DNA from: CAVRZY01 sp963725415
GTDB taxonomy: Bacteria; Acidobacteriota; Terriglobia; Bryobacterales; Bryobacteraceae
Reading direction: 5' to 3'
Length of the DNA: 7,470 bases
Assembly (NCBI GenBank): GCA_963725415.1
Contig: CAVRZY010000270.1
Coordinates: 1-7,470 of the forward strand
In this document: one piece after another, positions 1-4,796 of the stretch
Position numbering within the stretch: position 1 is the first letter of the stretch
Layout of the letters: every line of letters begins with the position of its first letter
The notes under the pieces: model-generated
The model's database searches: none
Seen by the model: the letters and a program-made list of their open reading frames with translations, nothing else
What the model was told of the DNA's origin: nothing
Position numbers and translations under genes: made by a program

Positions 1-297
1 GTCGAAACAGGCGTCCGGCGCCGGCAATTCCGTGCAGGAGGCCCGAATGAACCGCAGGTTTGGCAGCGGGCAGTGCGCCCGCGCGTAGGCCAGGGCTTCC
101 TCGGCAACGTCCACCCCCCACACGCTCGATGCGTTCAGAGCCAGCCGCACCGCTCCGTAACCCGAGCCGCACCCCGCATCCAGCACCCGCCGGCCTCTCG
201 CGTACCGGGCCGCAAACGCATACCGCGCCACGTGCTCGTTCCACAGGTCCACCTCAACCTGCCCGGGAATCACGCGCTCGCCGGTGAATTCAGCCAA
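1..297 (-). CDS. Class I SAM-dependent methyltransferase, 3' end outside window
   Basis: The first 99 residues are visible; the C-terminus lies beyond the left edge. After a short N-terminal segment (TGERVIPGQV near residues 5-14, then DLWNEHVARY) comes the Rossmann SAM-binding motif LDAGCGSGYG at about residues 41-50. A motif II acidic residue follows in GVDV near residue 66. This N-terminus is typical of small methyltransferases found in surface polysaccharide clusters. The start is TTG at 297, chosen because it gives the family N-terminus (MAEFTGERV) and has a GGGGAG Shine-Dalgarno 7 nt upstream. The start overlaps the ABC-transporter stop (290-292), so the two genes are probably translationally coupled. 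The methyl acceptor (sugar, lipid or other) cannot be read from this fragment. The fold assignment is firm; the link to polysaccharide is inferred from the neighbour. Confidence 0.85.
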   Translation of the reverse strand, partial: MAEFTGERVIPGQVEVDLWNEHVARYAFAARYARGRRVLDAGCGSGYGAVRLALNASSVWGVDVAEEALAYARAHCPLPNLRFIRASCTELPAPDACFD

Positions 298-1606
298 CCT
301 GCCGCTCCCCTTCCGGCGCTTTGCCGCCCACCAGCCGGTTGTCAAGCTCTACCCGGCAAGGCAGGTGCATGAAGCCGTATACCTGAGCATCACTATGTCC
401 CATCTGGAGTGTGATGGCGTTGTCGATCCAATCGCACATTTTGTAGCTCAGCAAGGTCCCGTCGGCGATCGCAGGCGAGAAGGAAAAGGAGCCCGGATAT
501 AATTCCGGCAGGTCCAGGTGAAAATCCACCGTGTGCACGTCGCCAGGCTGCATCGCCGGCACCTCGAAACCTTCCCGCGCCGTGTTGCTCCCCGAAAAGT
601 CCATCCCCAGATGGTTTCGGAGGATGAACCCGATGATGGGCAGATCGACCTCCTCCTTGGCGCGCACGCTGATCCGTACCACCACCCGAGACTGCGGCTC
701 CAGCAAGTGGATGGGCCGCCCATACATATCCAGAATGGCGATGCCGATTACGTCGGCCCGCCCGTCCCCAAATCGATGGTCGATGTTCGGGATGCGCTCC
801 ACCACCTCGGGCGCCTGCTGCCGTCTGACCCCCTGCTCTGGAGCGGCGCGCTTGCTCAGCATCAGGTAGGCCGAATCCTTCTCCACCATCGCCGCCAGGT
901 ACTTGGCCACCACCAGGTCGGTCTCGCCCAGTTCCTTCATTTGCCCCGCCTCCAGCCAGAGCGCTCGATCCCCGATCGCCTTGACGTCCGCCATGGCGTG
1001 GGAAACAAACAGGATCGTGATGCCCCGCGACCGCAGCTCGTGCACCTTCCGCATGCACCGCTGGCGAAAGTAGATGTCTCCGACTGCCAGTGCCTCGTCT
1101 ACCAGCAGGATCTCCGGGTCCACGTGGATCGCCACGGCAAACGCCAGCCTCACCACCATCCCGCTCGAGTAGGTCTTCACCGGCCGGTTGATGAAGTCCC
1201 CGATCTCCGCGAACGCCTCGATATCCTTGTATTTCTGATCGATCTCGGCCGTGGAGAACCCCAGAATCGCCCCGTTGAGATACACGTTGTCCCGCCCGCT
1301 GAATTCCGGGTTGAAGCCAGAACCCAGCTCCAGCAGAGCCGACACCCGGCCGTTTCTCTTCACCGAGCCCCGCGTCGGTTCGAGGATTCCCGCCACGCAT
1401 TGCAGCAGCGTGCTCTTCCCCGAACCGTTCTCGCCGATAATGCAGAAGGTTTCCCCTTTGCGGATCTCGAAGCTCAGGTCCCGTAACGCCCAGAAATCCC
1501 TGTGTCGGCGAAGCTGGTTCAGCGTGATCAGCTCCTTGAGTCGGTCGCCCGGGGAGTCATAAACGGCGTAGCTCTTCGAGACGCCCTCAAACTCCACTGC
1601 ATTCAC
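290..1606 (-). CDS. Wzt-like ABC transporter ATP-binding protein (polysaccharide/O-antigen export type)
   Basis: This 438-residue protein has two parts. Residues 1-245 are an ABC ATPase with Walker A GENGSGKS (58-65), signature YSSGM (146-150), Walker B ILLVDE (166-171), D-loop region ALAVGD (172-177) and H-loop His203. Residues about 275-425 form a C-terminal domain beginning RFGDGRADV, which matches the beta-sandwich glycan-recognition domain of Wzt proteins. In that family the ATPase powers export of a finished undecaprenyl-linked polysaccharide across the inner membrane, and the C-terminal domain recognises the modified glycan end. The start is GTG at 1606, with an AAGGGA Shine-Dalgarno 7 nt upstream; an ATG at 1602 is out of frame. 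The gene is first in its transcription unit and is followed by a methyltransferase. In classic O-antigen systems a methyl or phosphate cap is the signal read by Wzt, so the pairing is sensible. The membrane partner Wzm is not in the window. The exact substrate is unknown. Confidence 0.9.
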   Translation of the reverse strand: MNAVEFEGVSKSYAVYDSPGDRLKELITLNQLRRHRDFWALRDLSFEIRKGETFCIIGENGSGKSTLLQCVAGILEPTRGSVKRNGRVSALLELGSGFNPEFSGRDNVYLNGAILGFSTAEIDQKYKDIEAFAEIGDFINRPVKTYSSGMVVRLAFAVAIHVDPEILLVDEALAVGDIYFRQRCMRKVHELRSRGITILFVSHAMADVKAIGDRALWLEAGQMKELGETDLVVAKYLAAMVEKDSAYLMLSKRAAPEQGVRRQQAPEVVERIPNIDHRFGDGRADVIGIAILDMYGRPIHLLEPQSRVVVRISVRAKEEVDLPIIGFILRNHLGMDFSGSNTAREGFEVPAMQPGDVHTVDFHLDLPELYPGSFSFSPAIADGTLLSYKMCDWIDNAITLQMGHSDAQVYGFMHLPCRVELDNRLVGGKAPEGERQVG

Positions 1607-1645
1607 GGTGCGATCCCTTCGGCCTGAGGATGGGGCACTAAGAAG

Positions 1646-1674
1646 AATCTACTCAACGCCGCCCGAGGAGTCAA
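1646..1674 (-). promoter_or_regulatory. Candidate sigma70-type promoter of the ABC transporter gene
   Basis: On the minus strand TTGACT (1674-1669) and TAGATT (1651-1646) are separated by exactly 17 bp. They match the consensus at 5/6 and 4/6. Transcription would start near 1640, giving a leader of about 34 nt before the GTG at 1606. Spacing, box quality and position agree; there is no experimental support. Confidence 0.5.
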
Positions 1675-1869
1675 ATGGCGAAAGCGAGGCTGCTTGCGGC
1701 GGGCCCAAAGAAGAAGGGCGGCCGCCTGTTCCCTGCTGGCACGAACTCAATGCCGGCCCGCGCCATCCGGCTCGGACCGATGCTCGCCGTGACTCTGACT
1801 GCCTTCTGCCTTTTCGCGGTGCAAGTACCGCAGCGCGCTGGTTCGCTCAGGTGCCAGCAGGCGCCTTAG
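1675..1869 (+). CDS. Possible small membrane protein, 64 aa, unrecognised
   Basis: An ATG at 1675 has a GAGGAG Shine-Dalgarno (1665-1670) 4 nt upstream. The 64-residue product has a basic N-terminal half (KARLL, PKKKGGR, PARAIR) followed by one hydrophobic stretch at about residues 34-51 (GPMLAVTLTAFCLFAVQV). That would suit a single-pass membrane protein with its N-terminus inside. I do not recognise the family. Against it: no clear plus-strand promoter precedes it, its start region overlaps the -35 box of the minus-strand ABC promoter, and codon use is not distinctive. It may be a chance frame. Confidence 0.22.
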   Translation: MAKARLLAAGPKKKGGRLFPAGTNSMPARAIRLGPMLAVTLTAFCLFAVQVPQRAGSLRCQQAP

Positions 1870-1948
1870 GTGTGCAGCCAGTCAGCCGGGGGGCCAGGTA
1901 GCCGCCCAAAGTCGTGGACGTTCCCTATGGACTTCCTCCTTTTAGTTA

Positions 1949-2029
1949 CGGCCTCTCCCGAAAGAGAAACCGCTTGGTCCTCCTCACCACAGAGGGGGCC
2001 GGAAGCCAAACCTCTCAGTCTGGGCTTCC
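1949..2029 (-). ncRNA. Candidate structured RNA: three consecutive hairpins
   Basis: Read on the minus strand, three stems follow each other almost without gaps. Stem 1 is GGAAGCC/GGCTTCC (2029-2023 with 2007-2001). Stem 2 is GGCCCCCTC/GAGGAGGACC (2000-1992 with 1985-1976, one mismatch and one bulge). Stem 3 is CGGTTTCTC/GAGAGGCCG (1972-1964 with 1957-1949). Stem 3 has two G-U pairs on this strand that would be A-C mismatches on the other, which favours a minus-strand RNA; stem 2 weakly favours the plus strand. The predicted start of the upstream promoter-like pair (2064-2036) falls at about 2029, the first base of stem 1. No U-tract terminator is seen, so this could instead be a leader within a longer transcript. 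I match it to no known RNA family. Confidence 0.28.
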
Positions 2030-2035
2030 ACCTTC

Positions 2036-2064
2036 ACTATGGCCTCAACTGGGGCGCTTGTCAA
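2036..2064 (-). promoter_or_regulatory. Candidate minus-strand sigma70-type promoter
   Basis: A perfect TTGACA (2064-2059) and CATAGT (2041-2036, 4/6 match) are 17 bp apart on the minus strand. The predicted start near 2029 coincides with the first hairpin of the structured segment. It lies 430 bp from the ABC transporter start, which already has a closer promoter, so an independent short transcript is plausible. Confidence 0.35.
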
Positions 2065-2076
2065 GTCAACGTTGAC
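2065..2076. promoter_or_regulatory. Perfect 12-bp palindrome GTCAACGTTGAC, possible operator
   Basis: GTCAAC and GTTGAC meet with no spacer. A third half-site, GTCAA, lies directly before it (2060-2064), so three GTCAA-type half-sites are packed in 17 bp. The element overlaps or abuts TTGACA boxes on both strands (2059-2064 minus, 2072-2077 plus). This is what an operator for a dimeric regulator would look like; the regulator is unknown. Confidence 0.4.
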
Positions 2077-2126
2077 AGACTGAGACAATACCCTCGCCTT
2101 CCCCCAGTCTCACCACGGCCGACTCT

Positions 2127-2162
2127 GCAATTCGCGCAATTCCTCACTTTTTCCCGAATTGC
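2127..2162. repeat. Three copies of heptamer GCAATTC (two direct, one inverted)
   Basis: GCAATTC occurs at 2127-2133 and 2136-2142 (period 9) and inverted as GAATTGC at 2156-2162. The last two can pair as a 7-bp stem with a 13-nt loop. The cluster lies 57-92 bp upstream of the padR-type promoter and could hold regulator binding sites. Confidence 0.4.
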
Positions 2163-2218
2163 CGTCCCCCTTCGGCCCCGGCTAGAGTAAGTGCGGGAGG
2201 GCAAGCCAAACCACGCTA

Positions 2219-2247
2219 TTGACGTGCAATATATCACGCGATATTAT
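2219..2247 (+). promoter_or_regulatory. Promoter of the PadR-family gene, with operator-like symmetry
   Basis: TTGACG (2219-2224) and TATTAT (2242-2247) are 17 bp apart, each a 5/6 match, giving a start near 2254 and a leader of about 26 nt. The spacer and -10 box contain AATAT-N8-ATATT (2228-2245) and an overlapping ATATC-N4-GATAT (2231-2244). PadR proteins are known to bind inverted repeats with about 8-bp spacing (ATGT-N8-ACAT in the type member), so autorepression is a reasonable inference. Confidence 0.6.
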
Positions 2248-2279
2248 GACAGATAGCTACTCTGTCTTGGAGGTACTCC

Positions 2280-2819
2280 ATGCCCCGCCATTGGCGCTCC
2301 TCACCGAACTGGGGTCCTTGGGCTCCGTTCTTCCCCTGGAACCGCTCCAGCCGCTTCTTCGAGCCCGGCGAGATCAGACTGGCGCTCCTGGCTCTGCTCG
2401 ATGAAGGTCCCAAGCACGGTTATGCACTGATGAAAGAGTTGGAAGCGCGGTCCGGTGGCCTGTACCGTGCCAGCGCCGGCGCCGTCTACCCCACTCTCCA
2501 GCAACTCGAAGACGAAGGGCTGCTGACGTCCGAGCAAAATGACGGCAAGCGCATCTACCGTCTCACCGAGGCGGGCAGAACCGAGCTCGAGCGGCAGCCC
2601 GATTCAGTCCGCCGCATCTGGCGGCGGGCCGAAACTTGGGGAGACTGGGCGCCCTGGTTGGGACCCGAAGCAGCACTGATAGCCGCTCCCGCGGCGGCGC
2701 TGATGAAATCAGCCCTGCGTGCGGTGACCCGCGGCGCTGGCGACCCCGATCGCCTGTGGAAGGTGCACGATATCCTCGATCAAGCGCGTCGCCAACTCGA
2801 ACATCTCGACAACTCTTGA
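2280..2819 (+). CDS. PadR-family transcriptional regulator
   Basis: This 179-residue protein has a PadR winged-helix DNA-binding domain at about residues 30-110. Its hallmarks are the FFEPGEIRLALLALL opening, GPKHGYALMKEL (43-54), SAGAVYPTLQQLEDEGLL (65-82) and the wing DGKRIYRLTEAGR (88-100). PadR proteins are usually repressors whose binding is relieved by a small molecule or metal. The C-terminal part (about 125-179) is Ala-rich then helical (DRLWKVHDILDQARRQLEHL) and suits dimerisation. The first 28 residues are rich in Trp, Pro, Arg and Phe, a place where relatives often carry His/Gly-rich tails. The start is ATG 2280 with GGAGGT (2269-2274) 5 nt upstream. The gene stands alone: no transporter or enzyme follows, only a tRNA gene. 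The operator-like repeat in its own promoter suggests autoregulation. The inducer and other targets are unknown. Confidence 0.93.
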   Translation: MPRHWRSSPNWGPWAPFFPWNRSSRFFEPGEIRLALLALLDEGPKHGYALMKELEARSGGLYRASAGAVYPTLQQLEDEGLLTSEQNDGKRIYRLTEAGRTELERQPDSVRRIWRRAETWGDWAPWLGPEAALIAAPAAALMKSALRAVTRGAGDPDRLWKVHDILDQARRQLEHLDNS

Positions 2820-2847
2820 CATCCGCCGCCCCGGGGCCGCACCCGCG

Positions 2848-2877
2848 TTGACAACAGCGACCCGGGCCTACTACGCT
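2848..2877 (+). promoter_or_regulatory. Candidate promoter of the tRNA gene
   Basis: A perfect TTGACA (2848-2853) is followed after 18 bp by TACGCT (2872-2877), a weak -10 box with 3/6 matches. Predicted initiation near 2884 is 12 nt before the tRNA. Another TTGACA overlaps the padR-type stop codon (2816-2821) but has no -10 partner. Confidence 0.4.
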
Positions 2878-2895
2878 GAAGGGGAGAACCGCAAG

Positions 2896-2972
2896 GCCGG
2901 CGTAGCTCAGGTGGTTAGAGCGTGGGTCTCATAATCCCAAGGTCGCTGGTTCGAGCCCAGCCGCCGGCACCA
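2896..2972 (+). tRNA. tRNA-Met(CAT), elongator type
   Basis: A complete 77-nt cloverleaf with CCA encoded at 2970-2972. The acceptor stem is a perfect 7 bp (GCCGGCG 2896-2902 with CGCCGGC 2962-2968). The D stem is GCTC/GAGC (2905-2908, 2918-2921), the anticodon loop CTCATAA is at 2928-2934 with CAT at 2930-2932, and the T arm is GCTGG-TTCGAGC-CCAGC (2945-2961). The fully paired first acceptor pair (G1-C72) argues against initiator tRNA. The anticodon stem has a U-U mismatch next to the loop, which I recall in other elongator tRNA-Met genes. A tRNA-Ile2 read through a lysidine-modified CAT is the alternative and cannot be fully excluded by eye. Confidence 0.95.
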
Positions 2973-2997
2973 CCCGCCTCGGCGAGCCATGCCGCCG

Positions 2998-3900
2998 TCA
3001 ATTCGATTCGCCCACAATGATCGAGTAAATCCGGTCAAGATCCTCCGGCGAGTAGTACTCGATCTCGATGCGGCCCCGCTGGTCGCCTCTTTGTAGAATG
3101 CGCACCCGCGTTCCCAGAACCCTTTCCAGCTCCTGGATCGCAGCCCTGACGTTGGGATCCGCCAGGACCTCTTCTGCTGACCTTGGCTCGCGGGTCTTGG
3201 TCATGCGCTGTACCAGCCGTTCTACCTGGCGCACGGATAGCCCCTGAGAGCTGGCCTTCTCTGCCACCTGCCGCTGGAGCTCCTCCTTGGGGAGCCCCAG
3301 AAGGGCGCGCGCGTGACCCATCGAGAGCCGCCGCTCGGCCACAAGTTGTTGCACATCTCCTGGCAGCTTCAGCAGCCGCAGCAGGTTCGTGATCGTCGTG
3401 CGGTCCTTGCCTGTGCGCCGCGCGATCTCCTCGTGGCTCAGCTTCAAATCCCGGGAGAGCCGCTCGAACGCTTGTGCCAGCTCGATTGGGTTCAGATCCT
3501 CCCGCTGGATGTTCTCGACCAGAGTGATTTCCAGCAGGCGCTGGTCCGAGATCTCCTGAACTATAGCGGGAACCTCTGCCAGCCCCACCAGTTTGGCAGC
3601 CCGCCAGCGCCGTTCCCCCACCGCTAACTGGTAGCGCCCGCCATACCGCCGCACCACCAGCGGCTGGAGAATGCCGTTCGAGCGGATCGATTGCGCCAGC
3701 TCCTCCAGGCCCTCCGGCCGGAACACGCTGCGCGGTTGCATCGGATTCGTATCAATCTGATCCACCGGCAGGTAGAGAACGGTTTCCTTCCTGGGCCCCG
3801 CCTCCGGCGCCGGTTCGGGTCTGGTCGCCGTACGGTTGGCGAGCAGTGCGCTCAGACCCCTACCCAGTGCTTTGCGCGGATGCTCTGACGCCTTGCTCAT
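2998..3900 (-). CDS. parB: Chromosome-partitioning protein ParB (Spo0J family)
   Basis: ParB binds parS sites, spreads as a CTP-dependent DNA clamp and stimulates ParA to segregate replication origins. The 300 residues show the expected order. The N-terminal ParA-interacting motif RKALGRGLSALL is at 9-20. The CTPase domain runs from about 42 to 140, with VDQIDTNPMQPR, GERRWRAA (95-102) and ENIQREDLNPIE (129-140). The parS-reading helix-turn-helix lies around 153-178 (LKLSHEEIARRTGKDRTTITNLLRLLKL), and the C-terminal dimerisation segment is at about 255-296 (RVRILQRGDQRGRIEIEYYS). The ATG at 3900 is the only reasonable start and leaves a normal N-terminus. It lies inside parA, giving a 41-bp overlap, with an AAGGAG Shine-Dalgarno 10 nt upstream. 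Its end faces the tRNA gene 25 bp away, with no clear terminator between. Confidence 0.97.
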   Translation of the reverse strand: MSKASEHPRKALGRGLSALLANRTATRPEPAPEAGPRKETVLYLPVDQIDTNPMQPRSVFRPEGLEELAQSIRSNGILQPLVVRRYGGRYQLAVGERRWRAAKLVGLAEVPAIVQEISDQRLLEITLVENIQREDLNPIELAQAFERLSRDLKLSHEEIARRTGKDRTTITNLLRLLKLPGDVQQLVAERRLSMGHARALLGLPKEELQRQVAEKASSQGLSVRQVERLVQRMTKTREPRSAEEVLADPNVRAAIQELERVLGTRVRILQRGDQRGRIEIEYYSPEDLDRIYSIIVGESN

Positions 3901-4654
3901 TGGCCAGAATCTCCTTGGCGAGTTTGATGTAACTTTCCGCCCCTCGGGAACGCACGTCGTAGAGCAGAATTGGCTGGCCGTAGCTGGGAGCCTCGGCCAG
4001 CCGTATGCTCCGCGGGATCACCGTGCGGAAGACCTCCCTGCCGAAGAACTCTCGCAGATCCTCCGCTACCTGCCGCATCAGGTTCGTTCGGTCGTCGAAC
4101 ATGGTCAGTAGGATTCCCTCCAGCTTCAGCCAATGCTGGAAGGAATCGCGCACCCGCTCGATCGTGTCCATCAGTTCGGAAACCCCTTCCAGCGCGAAGA
4201 ACTCGCACTGGATGGGTACCAATACCGAATCTGCCGCGACCAGCGCGTTCAACGTAAGCAGGTCCAGCGCCGGCGGGCAGTCGATCAACACGTAATCGTA
4301 ACTCCCTCGCAAGGGGCTCAGTTTCTCCCTCAGTCGGAATTCTCTGTGCTCCCAGTCAACCAACTCGATGTTGGCGCCTACCAGGTTCTTGTCTGCCGGA
4401 ACAAGCTGCAGGCCGTCGAACGTGGTGGGTACCACAACGGCCGCCAGATCCAGCTCACCCAACAGCACGTCGTATAGCGTCGGACTCCCACGGCCCTTCT
4501 GCACTCCTAGCCCGGTCGTCGAGTTCCCCTGCGGATCCGCGTCGATCACCAGAACCCGCAGATCGTTGGCCGCCAGCGAAGCGCCCAGATTAATCGCGGT
4601 AGTCGTCTTGCCCACGCCGCCTTTCTGATTTGCGATCGCGATGACCTTACCCAA
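3860..4654 (-). CDS. parA: Chromosome-partitioning ATPase ParA (Soj family)
   Basis: ParA is a nucleoid-binding ATPase that moves ParB-parS complexes. The 264 residues carry the deviant Walker A KGGVGKTT (11-18), Walker A' DADPQGN (38-44) and Walker B YVLIDCPP (121-128). Family segments PIQCEFFALEGVSEL (147-161) and PRSIRLAEAPSYGQPI (214-229) are also present. There is no N-terminal helix-turn-helix, so it is the short chromosomal Soj type rather than plasmid type Ia. The start is TTG at 4654, selected because it gives the family N-terminus (MGKVIAIANQKGG) and has GAGGAG (4668-4663) 8 nt upstream. The C-terminal tail of about 13 residues is encoded within the parB overlap. The gene is separated from rsmG by 130 bp and probably has its own promoter. 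Confidence 0.97.
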   Translation of the reverse strand: MGKVIAIANQKGGVGKTTTAINLGASLAANDLRVLVIDADPQGNSTTGLGVQKGRGSPTLYDVLLGELDLAAVVVPTTFDGLQLVPADKNLVGANIELVDWEHREFRLREKLSPLRGSYDYVLIDCPPALDLLTLNALVAADSVLVPIQCEFFALEGVSELMDTIERVRDSFQHWLKLEGILLTMFDDRTNLMRQVAEDLREFFGREVFRTVIPRSIRLAEAPSYGQPILLYDVRSRGAESYIKLAKEILANEQGVRASAQSTG

Positions 4655-4679
4655 CCCGCATGCTCCTCAAGGCGAAAAA

Positions 4680-4708
4680 ACAATGCTATCACGAAACACA
4701 GCGGTCAA
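4680..4708 (-). promoter_or_regulatory. Candidate promoter of parAB
   Basis: On the minus strand TTGACC (4708-4703, 5/6) and CATTGT (4685-4680, 3/6) are 17 bp apart. Predicted initiation near 4674 gives a leader of about 20 nt before the TTG start, just enough to include the GAGGAG ribosome site. The -10 box is weak. Confidence 0.35.
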
Positions 4709-4739
4709 CTGCAGTGAGAACAGGCTTGCAGCCGGTTCT

Positions 4740-4781
4740 GCCGCCCGACAGGGCGGCCTGTCGCTTACGCCGGCAGGCGAC
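4740..4781. repeat. Overlapping, mutually exclusive inverted repeats between rsmG and parA
   Basis: A perfect 7-bp stem with tetraloop (GCCGCCC-GACA-GGGCGGC, 4740-4757) overlaps a 6-bp stem (GACAGG-GCGG-CCTGTC, 4747-4762). That in turn overlaps a third pairing set at 4756-4781 (GCCTG/CAGGC at 4756-4760 and 4774-4778, or GTCGC/GCGAC at 4760-4764 and 4777-4781). No U-tract follows on either strand, so a simple intrinsic terminator is not supported. It might act as a transcript-end structure after rsmG or be a dispersed palindromic repeat. Confidence 0.5.
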
Positions 4782-4796
4782 GTTTCACGTGGAACG
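4781..4796. promoter_or_regulatory. parS: parS centromere site (ParB-binding)
   Basis: The 16 bp CGTTTCACGTGGAACG match the known parS consensus TGTTTCACGTGAAACA at 13 of 16 positions. Within the central 14 bp only one base differs, and it breaks the symmetry (GTTTCACGTG-GAAC). The site spans the last codons and TGA stop (4785-4787) of rsmG. It lies 130 bp upstream of parA, where parS sites are commonly found in bacteria. I see no second site in the window. Confidence 0.9.

Larger units (their letters stand above)
1607..2279. other. Long intergenic region with no confident gene
   Basis: About 670 bp separate the divergently oriented ABC transporter and padR-type genes. I see no recognisable protein family on either strand. 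Codon use in the open frames (AGA, AGG, ATA and mixed third positions) is unlike the strongly GC-ending codons of the flanking genes. The stretch does contain promoter-like elements on both strands, three adjacent hairpins, a 12-bp palindrome and a repeated heptamer, listed separately. It may be a double regulatory region, a small-RNA locus or the relic of an inserted element. Confidence 0.6.

Noticed and set aside
1117..1130. CACGTG palindrome with symmetric flanks inside the ABC gene, as a second parS
   Set aside because: The flanking bases (GGTC/GATC) do not match the TTTC/GAAA arms required by the parS consensus. The CACGTG at 229-234 fails likewise.
393..1400. 335-aa minus-strand frame overlapping the ABC transporter in another phase
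   Set aside because: Gly/Arg-rich shadow translation of the same DNA; the 438-residue frame carries every ABC motif.
518..1486. Long plus-strand open frame (322 aa) opposite the ABC transporter gene
   Set aside because: It is antisense to a clear Wzt-like coding sequence, has no family motifs and a composition rich in His, Arg and Pro typical of shadow frames in GC-rich DNA.
1896..1912. Minus-strand GGCGGCTACC as an ops/JUMPstart element for RfaH control of polysaccharide genes
   Set aside because: It differs from the ops core GGCGGTAG at key positions and no wider JUMPstart sequence is present.
1880..1943. Resemblance of the minus strand (GGAGGAAGTCCATAGGG) to the start of RNase P RNA
   Set aside because: The diagnostic GAAAGUCCGG block is broken and none of the later conserved RNase P segments occur downstream.
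2973..2997. Terminator between tRNA and parB
   Set aside because: Only a short CGGCG/CGCCG pairing without a T-tract on either strand.
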